From Haematobia irritans (taxonomy: Eukaryota; Arthropoda; Insecta; Diptera; Muscidae), in assembly GCF_050003625.1 (NCBI RefSeq), contig NC_134398.1, positions 201,618,583 to 201,682,582 of the forward strand: a stretch of DNA of 64,000 nucleotides, written 5' to 3'. Made by a program: the position numbers and the translations under genes. Below the pieces are notes generated by a model. That model did no database searches. It had not been told where the DNA came from and worked only from the letters and a program-made list of their open reading frames with translations. Positions 12,687 through 22,144 of this stretch are shown piece by piece. The stretch's first letter is position 1. Each line of letters begins with the position of its first letter.

Positions 12687-14469
12687 TATTATACCCTGCT
12701 CCACACTGTGGAACAGGGTATTATAAGTGCATATGTTTGCAACACCCAGAAGGAGACGAGATAGACACATGGTGTCTTTGGCAAAAATGCTCAGGGTGGG
12801 CTCTGGAGTCGATATAGCGATGTCCGTCTGTCCGTCTGTCCGTGAACACATTTTTGTAATCAAAGTCTAGGTCGCAGTTTTAGTCCAATCGACTTCAAAT
12901 TTGGCACAAGTATGTGCTTTGGCTCAGAATAGAACCCTATTGATTTTGGAAGAAATCGGTTCAGATTTAGATATAGCTTCCATATATATATTTCGCCCGA
13001 TATGGACTTATATGGCCCCAGAAGCCAGAGTTATACCCTAATTTGCTTAAAATTTTGCAGAAGAAGAACAATTAGTACTGGAGTCAAGTGTGCCAAATTT
13101 TATTGAAATCGGTTCAGATTTAGATATAGCTCCCATATATATCTTTCGCCCGATATGGACTAATACGGTCCCAGAAGCTAGAGTTTTATCCCAATTAGGT
13201 TGAAATTAGGGGTACAAGTAGTAGTGTAGTCAAGTATGCAGAATTTTATTGAAATCGGTTTAGATTTAGATATAGCTCCCATATATAGCTTTCGGCCGAT
13301 TAACACTCATATGACCACAGAGGCCAATTTTTAACTCCGATTTAGTTGAAATTTTCCACAGGGAGTAGAATTAGCATTGTTGCTATGCGTGCCAAATTTG
13401 GTTGAAATCGGTTCAGATTTAGATATAGCTCCCATATATAGCTTTCGCCCGATTTACACTCATACGACCACAGAGGCAAATTTTTTGCTCCGATTTAGTT
13501 GAAATTTTGCACAGGGAGTAGAATTAGCATTGTAGCTATGCGTGCCAAATTTGTTTGAAATCGGTTCAGATTTAGATATAGCTCCCATATATAGCTTTCG
13601 CCCGATTTACACTCATATGACCACAGAGGGCAATTTTTAACTCCGATTTAGTTGAAATTTTGCACAGGGAGTAGAATTACCATTGTAGCTATGCGTGCCA
13701 AATTTGGTTGAAATCGGTTCAGATTTAGATATAGCTCCCATATATATGTTTTTCTGATTTCGACAAAAATGGTCAAAATACCAACATTTTCCTTGTACAA
13801 TCGCCACAGCTTAGTCGAAAAGTTGTAAAAATGACTCTAATTTTCCCAAACTTCTAATACATCTGAACCGATTTCGATGATTTTTTGCACATATAGTTAG
13901 TGCTATAGAAGATTACATTTAGCCAACTTTGAGTAAGATCGGTTGATAAATAAGGGTTTTATGACCTAATTTGGCAAAATCGGGCGATACATATATATGG
14001 GACCTATATCTAAATCTGAACCGATTTCGATGAAATTTTCAGACTTAAAGGGTGATACAGAAGATTATTTTGTGCTAAATTTGACGACGATCGATTAGTA
14101 AAAAAGTGCAACGAGACCCCATTTGTCGAAATCGAGCAATACATATATATGGGAGCTATATCTAAATTTGATCCGATTTCTTCTAAATTCAATAGCGTTC
14201 GTCCTTGTGCCCAAAAAAACTCCCTGTACCAAACTTCATCAAAATCGGTTAATAATTGCTACCGGAATCCTGTAAACAACAAATACATGGACAGACGGAC
14301 GAATGGACGGACGGACGGACGGACACCAAGCGCTAGATCGACTCAGGAGGTGATTCTGAGTCGACCGGTATATATTTTATTGGGTCTAAAATCAATATTT
14401 CTGGTAGGCACATTTTTTGGCAGATCAAACTTATTATACCCTAACCACTATGTGGTTTAGAGTATAATG
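12687..14469. mobile_element. Mini-me-like element, family T, head-to-head structure
   Basis: The left end TTATACCCTGCTCCACACTG with GTGGAACAGGGTATTATAA forms a hairpin. It is followed by GAGTCGATATAGCGATG and a GTCC/GTCT ladder at 12,823-12,843. Body units of about 153 bp contain GAAATCGGTTCAGATTTAG and ATATAGCTCCCATATATAG. Past about 13,990 the units run in the opposite sense (CTATATCTAAATCTGAACCG). The right end carries a reversed GGAC ladder (14,291-14,324), and CCCTAACCACTATGTGG follows. The element therefore has two heads facing outward. No coding region. Confidence 0.8.
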
Positions 14470-14529
14470 ACTTTAAAACAATGTGTTGAAACATTTTATT
14501 AATTTTGAAAATTTTTTCAGAAGTATTAA

Positions 14530-14760
14530 ATCCATTTCGACTTCATTAAAACGAAATTTTCATTCATGTTAGGATACACATTTTTATGTCGAATCACTTA
14601 GCTATAAGGACAAACAGACTTCATTGAAAAGTTTAGACACTTTTAGACAAGGAAAAAAACTTTATTTCAGAGAAATACGTCTTCTATTCTAAGCAAAATT
14701 CGTATTCGTATTTTAAGCATGTGAAATATTTGGCCTCCCGACAATATTCTTTGCGGTACA
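14530..14760. mobile_element. Diverged copy of the CACTGAAAAAAA MITE family
   Basis: It shares TTCATTCATGTTAGGATACA, TCACTTAGCTATAAGGACA, GACAAGGAAAAAAACTTTAT and CGACAATATT with the copies at 15,365 and 16,724. The orientation is that of the 15,365 copy. The terminal repeats have decayed. Confidence 0.7.
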
Positions 14761-15362
14761 CCATCTACTATTTAATATGTGATAGAAACCAAATTTATGA
14801 AAATGGACCAAATTCTGTTTGGTCCGACCATCGGACCAAATTTAAAAATTAGAAATCTTTTGAACCAATTTTGGTCCGATCGGACCAAAACGGCAACGCT
14901 GATTGGAATTGAAAGTCTGTACACAGAGTAGAAGTAACTACTCTCCGAAAGTTTTTTGTTTTGCAACAGACGTAGAGAAGAGGTTTTGTTATATTTGTAA
15001 TGTGTGTGTGTATGTTTATGTTTGCAACAACCTCCATCGAAATCAGTCCGTGGTATACCTACGAATATTCTTACTCAGATCTAGTGTTACCTAATTTCGC
15101 TTTTTTCCCTTTATTGTAAAAATACATTTTCGAACAGCGTTTTTAAGAAATGTTCATTCTCAAAAAAAAGTAGATAACATGCAATAATACAAATCAAGTC
15201 ATTAGTTTTCAATGTGAGAAAAAATTAAAATAAATGTATATGTGCACATTTTTCAACCAAAATTGAAACTATCCATAATTTTAATTAAATTTTCGAGAAC
15301 TAATATCAGAAATAAGAGAATGCTAGGATATAGTACAATAGTAAAACAAATATGAATGTCCT
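14761..15362. other. Non-coding stretch with GGTCCGA palindromes
   Basis: A 10-bp-arm inverted repeat (TTTGGTCCGA, loop CCA, 14,818-14,840) is followed by a perfect 22-bp palindrome centred on GGTCCGATCGGACC at 14,869-14,890. The rest, including a short TG run near 15,000, is not recognisable. Confidence 0.6.
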
Positions 15363-15904
15363 TACACTGAAAAAAAAATTTTTTCTTAATTATTAAAGTC
15401 ACGTTGACCTTACCTCAAAAATTTTATCATTCATGTTATGATACAAATTTTTAAGTAAAATCACTTAATTATAAGGACACTACAACTTCATTCAAAAGTT
15501 TATTGACTTTTGGACAAGGAAAAAAACTTTATTTTAGAGAAATGCGTCTTCCATGTTAAGCAAAATTTGCACGCAAAGAAAAAAAACGTTTGGAAAACGT
15601 GTACCGAAAACGTTTTTCTTTTGTTAGAGTTTTTTGAATTGCTTCGAAAATTTTAAACTTTTATCATCAAAAAAATTCGTTTGTTACAAAATTTTTATTT
15701 TTTCAATAAAAAAAGTTATTTTTGAAACAACAACACAGTCCATTTCCTTTATATCAAACACTGTTCTTTTCTGACTTTAGGTCTTTAATAAGACACATTT
15801 TATAGTTCAAAATTTAATATACTACAATGTAATGTTGAACATTTTTTCGGAATCTTCCGAACATATCTGGAATATATGTTAAAAAAAAAAATTAAAAAAA
15901 CTTT

Positions 15905-15976
15905 GGTCGAAGCAGGGATCGAACCCACGACCCTTGGCATGCAAGTCGGACGTAGCAACCACTGCTCCACGGTGCC
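15905..15976 (-). repeat. tRNA-derived SINE head
   Basis: On the minus strand, GGCACCGTGGAGCAGTGG starts a tRNA-like region with an A-box-like TGGAGCAGTGGTT and the B-box GGGTTCGATCCC (15,915-15,926). It ends in CTGCTTCGACC. The same ending and a similar start occur in the SINE at 51,746-52,070. An A-rich stretch follows the head directly, so the usual SINE body is missing. It is not a functional tRNA gene. Confidence 0.7.
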
Positions 15977-16090
15977 AAACTAAATGTTTGTTTCTGTTAA
16001 ATAAACTTTGTTTATTTGGTTCGTGGGCGCCGCAAGCTATGCTATATAAATATAACTTATATGGGTAATTATCTATTGATGACCATAACA

Positions 16091-16280
16091 GGTACATAGC
16101 TCAGTGGTTAGTGTGTTGGCTTACAAAGTGCATGGTCCGCGGTTCGATTCTCCGTCCAGGCGAAAGGTAAAAAAAATTTAAAATTTATAAAATCATATAA
16201 TTTCTTCTACATTGTTGGTATTACAGGAAAAGGTGTTAAGAACTAAAAAACCCCGTGGATGTGAGAAAGATGTAAGGGAA
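16091..16280 (+). repeat. tRNA-derived SINE, second family
   Basis: GGTACATAGCTCAGTGGTTA (A-box region) is followed by GCGGTTCGATTCTCC (B-box at 16,141-16,150) and CGTCCAGGCGAAAGG. A non-tRNA, A-rich body with ATTTCTTCTACATTG comes next. The spacing fits an RNA polymerase III internal promoter. The end is not clearly defined. It differs from the family at 15,905 and 51,746. Confidence 0.65.
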
Positions 16281-16723
16281 AATGCAATTAGCAAGAAAAC
16301 AATGTTTTTTTGTTTTTTTTTTAGTTTGTCTTTATGAAATCCTGGAAAAGAATAAACGTTTATCACAAAAAGTATATACTTTTCTTCCAAATACACTTAC
16401 TTACAGCGAAAAGCAAATGAGAAACGAACTTTGTTTGTCTAAAATTTCGTTTGGGAGGAAAGAATTATTTTTTTGCGTGTGCATTCTTATTCTAAGGACA
16501 TGAAATCTTTGACTTCACGACAATATTTTTTTCAGTGTAGAAAACTAAAAAATTAAATATAAATAAGATCGTTTAATTGCATTTATTTGACGTTCATTAC
16601 AAACATCTTTGTAGTAATACGGGATGAAATTGATCGAAAGTACTGTTGTTACTTTTACAACACATACTAGAGATATATTTTGACATTTGCCGTTTTTGAA
16701 AACAATTACTAAAAAAACACGTT

Positions 16724-17379
16724 CACTGAAAAAAATATTGTCGTGAGGTCAAAGATTTCATGTCTTTAAAATACGAATGCAAATTTTGCTTAGCATAGAA
16801 GACGCATTTCTCTAGTATAAAGTTTTTTTCCTTGACCAAAGGTCGATAAACTTTTCAATGAAGTCGTATTGTCCTTATAATTAAGTGATTTGATTTAAAA
16901 ATGGATATCATAACATGGAAGAAAAAATGTTTGGGCTAAGGTCAACTTGACTTTAATAATTTAAAAAAAATCTTTAAATTTAATGAAATTGTCTTTAAAT
17001 TTGTTGTCTTTTTTCATCTTGACTACAAAGCAAAAAATCGTTCAAATATAGGACATGTTTTTCAACACTTTATTTTAAAGACGTTTTTTACTTGAAACAC
17101 AGCATAATTTTTACTAGAAGTCGAGTCTTAATTTGGAAAATAAAGTCGTCGTTAACTTGTTTTTAAAGGACTTTGATAGCATATGAAGAAAAAAAGCTGA
17201 AAAAGCGAAAAATTAAAATTTGCTTCCCAGAAGCAAGTACACAAAACCCGATTTTAAAAGAGAATTGTGTCTTAAAAGTATCCTTACTTGTAGTCTCCGC
17301 TTCTTTGGCTCGGAATCAATACCAAATTTTTTAAAGTAAAGACAAAATCTTTGGAACCGGGTATGCTTTTTTTTCAGTG
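16724..17379. mobile_element. CACTGAAAAAAA MITE, longer copy
   Basis: It runs from CACTGAAAAAAATATTGTCG to TTTTTTTTCAGTG. Its first 250 bp are the reverse complement of the copy at 15,365, and the remaining 400 bp are extra internal sequence. Both flanks read TT. It may be closer to the parent element than the short copies. No recognisable protein. Confidence 0.75.
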
Positions 17380-17519
17380 TTGTGTTTTCCCCAATGTACG
17401 TACGTACAAAAATACATATCGTACATTTTAAACGTTTACTCACACTACGCTAAGTACTAGCTATATTTGAAATTACCTACACAGTGTAATTTCAAAGTTA
17501 CACATTTCATTCAAGTAAT

Positions 17520-17645
17520 ATTTTATTCGGAGCGGAGCGGTTTTTCATTTGGAAATCGCTCCGCTCCCGCTCCGCTCCGGATTTTAGAAATGCCGCTCCC
17601 GCTCCGGCAAAAAAAGGGCTTGCTCCGCTCCGCTCCGTATCCCTG
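17520..17645 (+). repeat. GC-rich subterminal GGAGCG repeats, right hAT end
   Basis: Repeated GGAGCGGAGCGG, GCTCCGCTCCCGCTCCG and CCGCTCCCGCTCCGG lie next to the right end CTCCGTATCCCTG. In reverse complement it mirrors the left subterminal region at 12,526. Confidence 0.7.
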
Positions 17646-17905
17646 TATACAGCAGTAAGTTCGGCCTTGATTTGAAATCCTAGAAATAAAATCGGGAGTT
17701 AGGTCTACATGGGGTCTATACCAAAACATGGACCAATACTCACCACCTCTTAATGTTCCTCAAATACCTCTAGAATTCCAGTTTCAGACCAATTGGTGAA
17801 AACTACGAATTCTAGAAGCCCAAGATGTAAAATCGAGAGATCAGTCTATATAGGGGCTATACCAAAACATGGACCGATACGGACCACCTCTTTATGGTCC
17901 AAAGA

Positions 17906-18415
17906 TACGTCTATAAAATTTTGGAAAAATTATCTATAGAAATAAAATTTTGACAAAATTTTCTATAGAAATGAAATTTCGACAAAATTTTCTATAGAAA
18001 TAAAATTTTTACAAAATTTTCTATAGAAATAAAATTTTTACAAAATTTTCTATAGAAATAAAATTTTTACAAAATTTTCTATAGAAATAAAATTTTTACA
18101 AAATTTTCTATAGAAATAAAATTTTTACAAAATTTTCTATAGAAAAAAACTTTTTACAAAATTTTCTATAGAAATCAAATTTTTACAAAATTTTCTATAG
18201 AAATCAAATTTTTACAAAATTTTCTATAGAAATAAAAACTTGACAAAATTTTTTTTACAAATAAAATTTTGACAAAATTTTCTTTAGAAATAAAATATTG
18301 AACAATTTTCTATAAAGATAAAATTTGAAAAGATTTTCTGTAGAAATAAAATTTTGACAAGATTTTCTATAGAAATAAACTTTTTTGCAAAATTTACTAC
18401 AGAAATAACATTTTG
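17906..18415. repeat. 29-bp minisatellite array, TTTCTATAGAAA subtype
   Basis: About 17 units. Between about 17,990 and 18,230 they are nearly identical (TTTTTACAAAATTTTC plus TATAGAAATAAAA), indicating recent local amplification. It is the right-hand remainder of the array at 11,797-12,510. Confidence 0.9.
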
Positions 18416-18509
18416 CAATATAAGATTTTTTGTTTGGTAGTTTGTTGGTAGAATTTTCTTCAAATTTTGGTAGATTACTTTTGGCTCAAGTGACAACCGC
18501 GTTCCTTAT
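18416..18509. mobile_element. Conserved end of the array-bearing element
   Basis: It contains TTTGGTAGATTACTTTTGGC and TCAAGTGACAACCGCG. In reverse complement this resembles the sequences before the arrays at 25,263 (TTGCCACTCGTGCC) and 59,641 (CCACTCATGCC). It marks the outer limit of the element. Confidence 0.6.
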
Positions 18510-18600
18510 GGGCAACACTCCTCGATAAGACGGAATTTCACCATTGTGGTATCACAATGGACTGAATAGACAAAGTGAGTCTGAAATAATCGGCTGCCAC
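18510..18600 (+). repeat. SINE 3' fragment
   Basis: The segment with GGTATCACAATGGACTGAAT and CGGCTGCCAC matches, in reverse complement, the body and tail of the SINE at 51,746-52,070. The tRNA head is missing. Confidence 0.7.
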
Positions 18601-20264
18601 TATACTTCACCTATCCTAGATTTAATTGTGTAATATTGCACAAAATGAATTTAAGTTTTATAAAATTATATAATTTTCAAAAAAAAAAAAAAAAAATATA
18701 ATTCACATAGAATTGTGTTCAATAACAATTTTCCAAAAAAAAAAAACAATAACAACGTATATTACTTGTATTCTATGTCCCTAGAATGACTATATGGAAG
18801 GATGTTGAAATATCATAGGATTTCTGTTATAATTGAATTATTTTAATATCCTGTAAAAACATGTTAGCATAGAAATATCCTTTACATTCCATTGCAATTA
18901 AATCAGCAGGTTTTTTGCCCATCTCACTATTCTAGACTTCCTCCCTTTTATTTGGATTTCCTTTGAAACCAGAAGCAAAGAGCACTGGTTAAATAAATTC
19001 CTATAAATAAGGAAACCATCGATGTTTTGAATACTTATTTGTTTTCTGTTGTACCCTATAAGAAAAAACAATCAAAAATTGATTTTAGCAAAAACAATAT
19101 TTCCATCTCCAAGAAGATGATGGCAATTTTACAAGAAAAATCTTGATATGTTCCCACGTTGCTAGGGCAAGTGTTCATCTCGTCAAAACAATAAATGAAT
19201 GTTATTTCTGATTTGTTTTCCTCACTGTAGGCTGGCGTTTAAACAAAGGATTTATTTTAGTTTCTCAAAGGTATTTAGCCATTGTCATCCCATTTGCTGA
19301 TAGTAGTATTGTATATGTAGATGAATTTTAACAACAACACAAACACTTACACATACACTCTTTGTAAATACAAACACGATGTAAAGAGAAAGAAACATCC
19401 TTTCAATATAACAAAACAAAGAATTTCCCATTCAAATGCAGGCGGAGCAAAAGTGAAAGTGCAATTTAAATAAATCCAAACCATTTATCCGAATTTGTAT
19501 GCACCTACATTTAAATCACTTTTCGACTCACTCATCATAGTCATGATTATAGTGACAAACAATTTTTTACACAAAAATTTACCTGAGGCCCACAAGATGG
19601 TTAACTCGAGTATCCTTTTAAATGCAATCTTTTTCTTTCCAAAATTTCATGAAAATTTGCTATGCTTGTCATATATTTTCTTGACTTGCATAAGAAACAT
19701 TTTTCATTGCAGGTGATTGCCTTAAAAATTTCCCATCAGAGCAAACAATTTTATTTTATGCAAGTTGTGTAATTTTGGTCCTTTTTCTTTACAATCGTGC
19801 ATGGGCTACAAATGCAATTGTCCTATTATTTTGTTGTACTTTTCAAAAATATGATGAATTTGCATGGAAAATTCTTTTGAACAAAAGCCGAATGATTTTG
19901 TGTACAAAGTGCATCCAAGATACCGTGTGAAAACGCAAACGAAATTTCCTTAAGTAGGATCTTTGGATTTATGGTTATTAATGCTAATGACTATCGTAAA
20001 TATTTGCATTCATCCACCTTAAAAGAAAATGATGAATGAAATGATCGATATGCAAAGAAGTATAAACTGAAAATGAAAAGGAATCGTAGAGTTCAGAAAC
20101 GAAAGAAATCCACAGGGGAAGACTACAAGCGAAGTCAGATCAGTATTTATCCCATAAAAAACAAATATTGACAATTTTTCCCAATATAAGAGAAGCGTTT
20201 AAATTTAAAAATGCAAAAATTGAAATTTTTGCAATATTTCAATGCTTACGAGAAGTTATCAAAT
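18601..20264. other. Unique-looking non-coding stretch
   Basis: I recognise no gene, RNA or repeat. Poly(A) runs occur near 18,680 and 18,735. The 73-codon frame at 19,495-19,716 is hydrophobic but has no supporting context. Confidence 0.45.
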
Positions 20265-20748
20265 TATATTTCTAGGAAATTTCTTTCAGAAATAAAACTT
20301 TCAAAAATTTTCCTATAGAAATAAAATTTTATAAAAAAAGTAAAATTTTCAAAAAATTTATATAGATATAAAATTTTCAGAAAATTCCATAGAACTGAAT
20401 GTTTTAGAAAATTTCCTATAGAAATTAAAATGTCAGAAAAGTTCTTATAAAAATGAAATTTTTAGAAAATTTCCTATAGGTATGAAATTTTCTGAAAATT
20501 TCCTACAGGCATGATATAATGAAATATAAATGAAATTTTCAGAAACTTTTCTATAGACATAAAGTTTTCACAAAAAAATCCTATAGGAACGAACATTTTA
20601 GAAAGTTTCGGAAAAAAATTAAATTTCCAGAAAAATTCCTATAAATGTACTTTTAGAAAATTTCATCTAGAAATTAACTTTTTAGAAAATTCCCTTGATA
20701 AATGAAATTTTCTGAAAATTTCCTACTGAAATTAAATTTTATAAACAA
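20265..20748. repeat. 29-bp array, AGAAAATTTCCTATAG subtype (left part)
   Basis: Degenerate units with AGAAAATTTCCTATAGAAAT and GAAATTTTC at a 29-bp step. The array resumes at 22,145 after the mini-me-like element, so it was interrupted. Confidence 0.85.
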
Positions 20749-22144
20749 CAAGTATATACGGCCGTAAGTTCGGCCAGGCCGAATCTTATGTACCCTCCAC
20801 CATGGATTGCGTAGAAACTTCTGCAAAAGACTGTCATCCACAATCGAATTACTTGCGTTGGGGTAATACTTACCGATGGCAAGGTATCTTTAAACTTCTT
20901 AACATCGTTAGTCCATACGTGGTATATGTTAGACAAAAATGTTACGTATAGGTAAGTCTATAAATAATTACGAATCGATATGGACTTTTGCACGTGGAAA
21001 GCCAGAATTGAAATATGGGGGTCGCTTATATGGGGGCTACAATTATGAACTTGATATGGACCAAGTTGTGTGTGATTGGGGATCGATTTATCTGAGGGCT
21101 ATATATAACTATAGACCGATATGGACCTAGTTAGACATGGTTGTTAACGGCCATATACTAGCACAATGTACCAAATTTCAACTGACTCGTATGAAATTTG
21201 CTCCTCCAAGAGGCTCCAAAACCAAATCTCGGGATCGGTTTATATGGGGGCTATATATGATTATGGATTGATATGGACCACTTTTGGCATGGCTGTTAAA
21301 TATCATAACATATACTAACACCACGTACAAATTTCAACCAGATCTGATGAATTTTGCTTCTCCAAGAGGATCCAAAACCAAATCTCGGGATCGGTTTATA
21401 TGGGGTTATATATATAATTATGGACTGATATGAACCAATTCCTGCATGGTTGTTGGATACCATATACTAACACAACGTGCCAAATTTGAACTGAATCAGA
21501 TGAATTTTGGTCATCCAAGAGGCTCCGGAGGTCAAATCTGGTGATCGGTTTATATGGGGGCTATATATAATTATGGACCGATGTGGACCAATATTTGCAT
21601 GGTTGTTAGAGACCATATACTTATACCATGTACCAAATTTCAGCCGGGTCGGATGAAATTTGCTTCTCTTAGAGGCCTCGCAAGCCAAATCGGTGGATCG
21701 GTTTATATGGGAGCTATATATAATTATGGACCGATGTGGATCTATTTTTGCATGGTTGTTAGAGACCATATACTTACACCATTTACCAAATTTCAGCCGG
21801 ATCGGATGAAATTTGCTTCTCTTAGAGGGTCCGCAAGCCAAATCTGGGGATCGGTTTATATGGGGGCTATACGTAAAAGTGGACCGATATGGCCCATTTG
21901 CAATACCATCCGACCTACATCAATAACAACTACTTGTGCCAAGTTTCAAGTCGATAGCTTGTTTCGTTTGGAAGTTAGCGTGATTTCAACAGACGGACGG
22001 ACGGACGGACATGCTCAGATAGACTCAGAATTTCACCACGACCCAAAATATGTATACTTTATGGGGTCTTAGAGCAATATTTCGATGTGTTACAAACGGA
22101 ATGACAAAAATAATATACCCCCCCTCCTTCGGTGGGGGGTATGA
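20749..22144 (-). mobile_element. Mini-me-like element, family M (copy 2)
   Basis: Read on the minus strand it starts with a TATACCCCCCACC-type end at about 22,144. The GTCC ladder is at about 22,010-21,989, followed by tandem body units of about 153 bp (for example GACCATATACTTAYACCATG at 21,611 and 21,765 on the plus strand). It ends with the hairpin TTCGGCCAGGCCGAA (20,769-20,783) and TATATACTTG. It lies inside a 29-bp array that continues on both sides. Long open frames within it follow the repeat period and are not genes. Confidence 0.85.

Larger units (their letters stand above)
15570..16479. mobile_element. Nested TIR element (CACGCAAA ends) carrying SINE sequences
   Basis: The left end is CACGCAAAGAAAAAAAACG and the right end is TTATTTTTTTGCGTG. 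It is flanked by TG on both sides (15,568-15,569 and 16,480-16,481). The uninterrupted relative at 16,724 reads AAATTTGCATTCG across this point (as reverse complement), confirming insertion with a 2-bp duplication. The right end matches the left end of the element at 42,676 (CACGCAAAAAAATAATTCTT). Inside are two tRNA-like SINE heads facing each other. No transposase is seen. Confidence 0.8.
15365..16537. mobile_element. CACTGAAAAAAA MITE with TA duplication, interrupted
   Basis: The ends are CACTGAAAAAAAAATTTTTT and ATATTTTTTTCAGTG, flanked by TA on both sides (15,363-15,364 and 16,538-16,539), as for Tc1/mariner-type elements. About 260 bp belong to it. The remainder, 15,570-16,479, is a second element inserted into it. 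The copy at 16,724-17,379, in opposite orientation, shows the uninterrupted sequence. Confidence 0.85.
12526..17645. mobile_element. 5,120-bp hAT/Ac-like element with exact 8-bp target duplication
   Basis: The left end is CAGGGATCCGGAGCGG and the reverse complement of the right end is CAGGGATACGGAGCGG (one mismatch in 16). The 8 bp outside each end are identical, TATACAGC at 12,518-12,525 and 17,646-17,653. CAGGGAT ends and 8-bp duplications are typical of the hAT superfamily, and plant Ac begins with the same CAGGGAT. Both subterminal regions are GC-rich with many GGAGCG repeats. The interior is filled by other elements, and I find no hAT transposase open frame, so it is non-autonomous or gutted. 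It interrupts a mini-me-like terminus, which independently supports the boundaries. Confidence 0.8.
12511..17905 (-). mobile_element. Third mini-me-like family, split by a 5.1-kb insertion
   Basis: Its two pieces are 12,511-12,525 and 17,654-17,905. Joined across the insertion they read ACAAGTATATACAGC then AGTAAGTTCGGCC, which is the 3' terminal layout of family M (ACAAGTATATACGGCCG, then TAAGTTCGGCC) in reverse orientation. The right piece has two body units with GGAGTTAGGTCTACATGGGG and GAGAGATCAGTCTATATAGG about 150 bp apart, plus CCAAAACATGGACCRATAC. The element is surrounded on both sides by 29-bp arrays of the same subtype. No 5' hairpin or GTCY ladder is seen, so it is truncated. Confidence 0.7.

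Noticed and set aside
14149..14460. 103-codon frame with an Arg/Thr/Asp-Gly-rich stretch
   Set aside because: It lies in the reversed head of the family T element. The low-complexity part is the GGAC ladder.
16091..16161. Possible functional tRNA gene
   Set aside because: A- and B-box sequences are good, but the acceptor and anticodon stems do not pair well and a non-tRNA body follows. A SINE head is the better explanation. The same applies to 15,905-15,976 and 52,000-52,070.
17906..18415. Regular short repeats that could be mistaken for a CRISPR array
   Set aside because: The units are contiguous 29-mers without unique spacers, no cas-like genes are present, and the DNA is eukaryotic.
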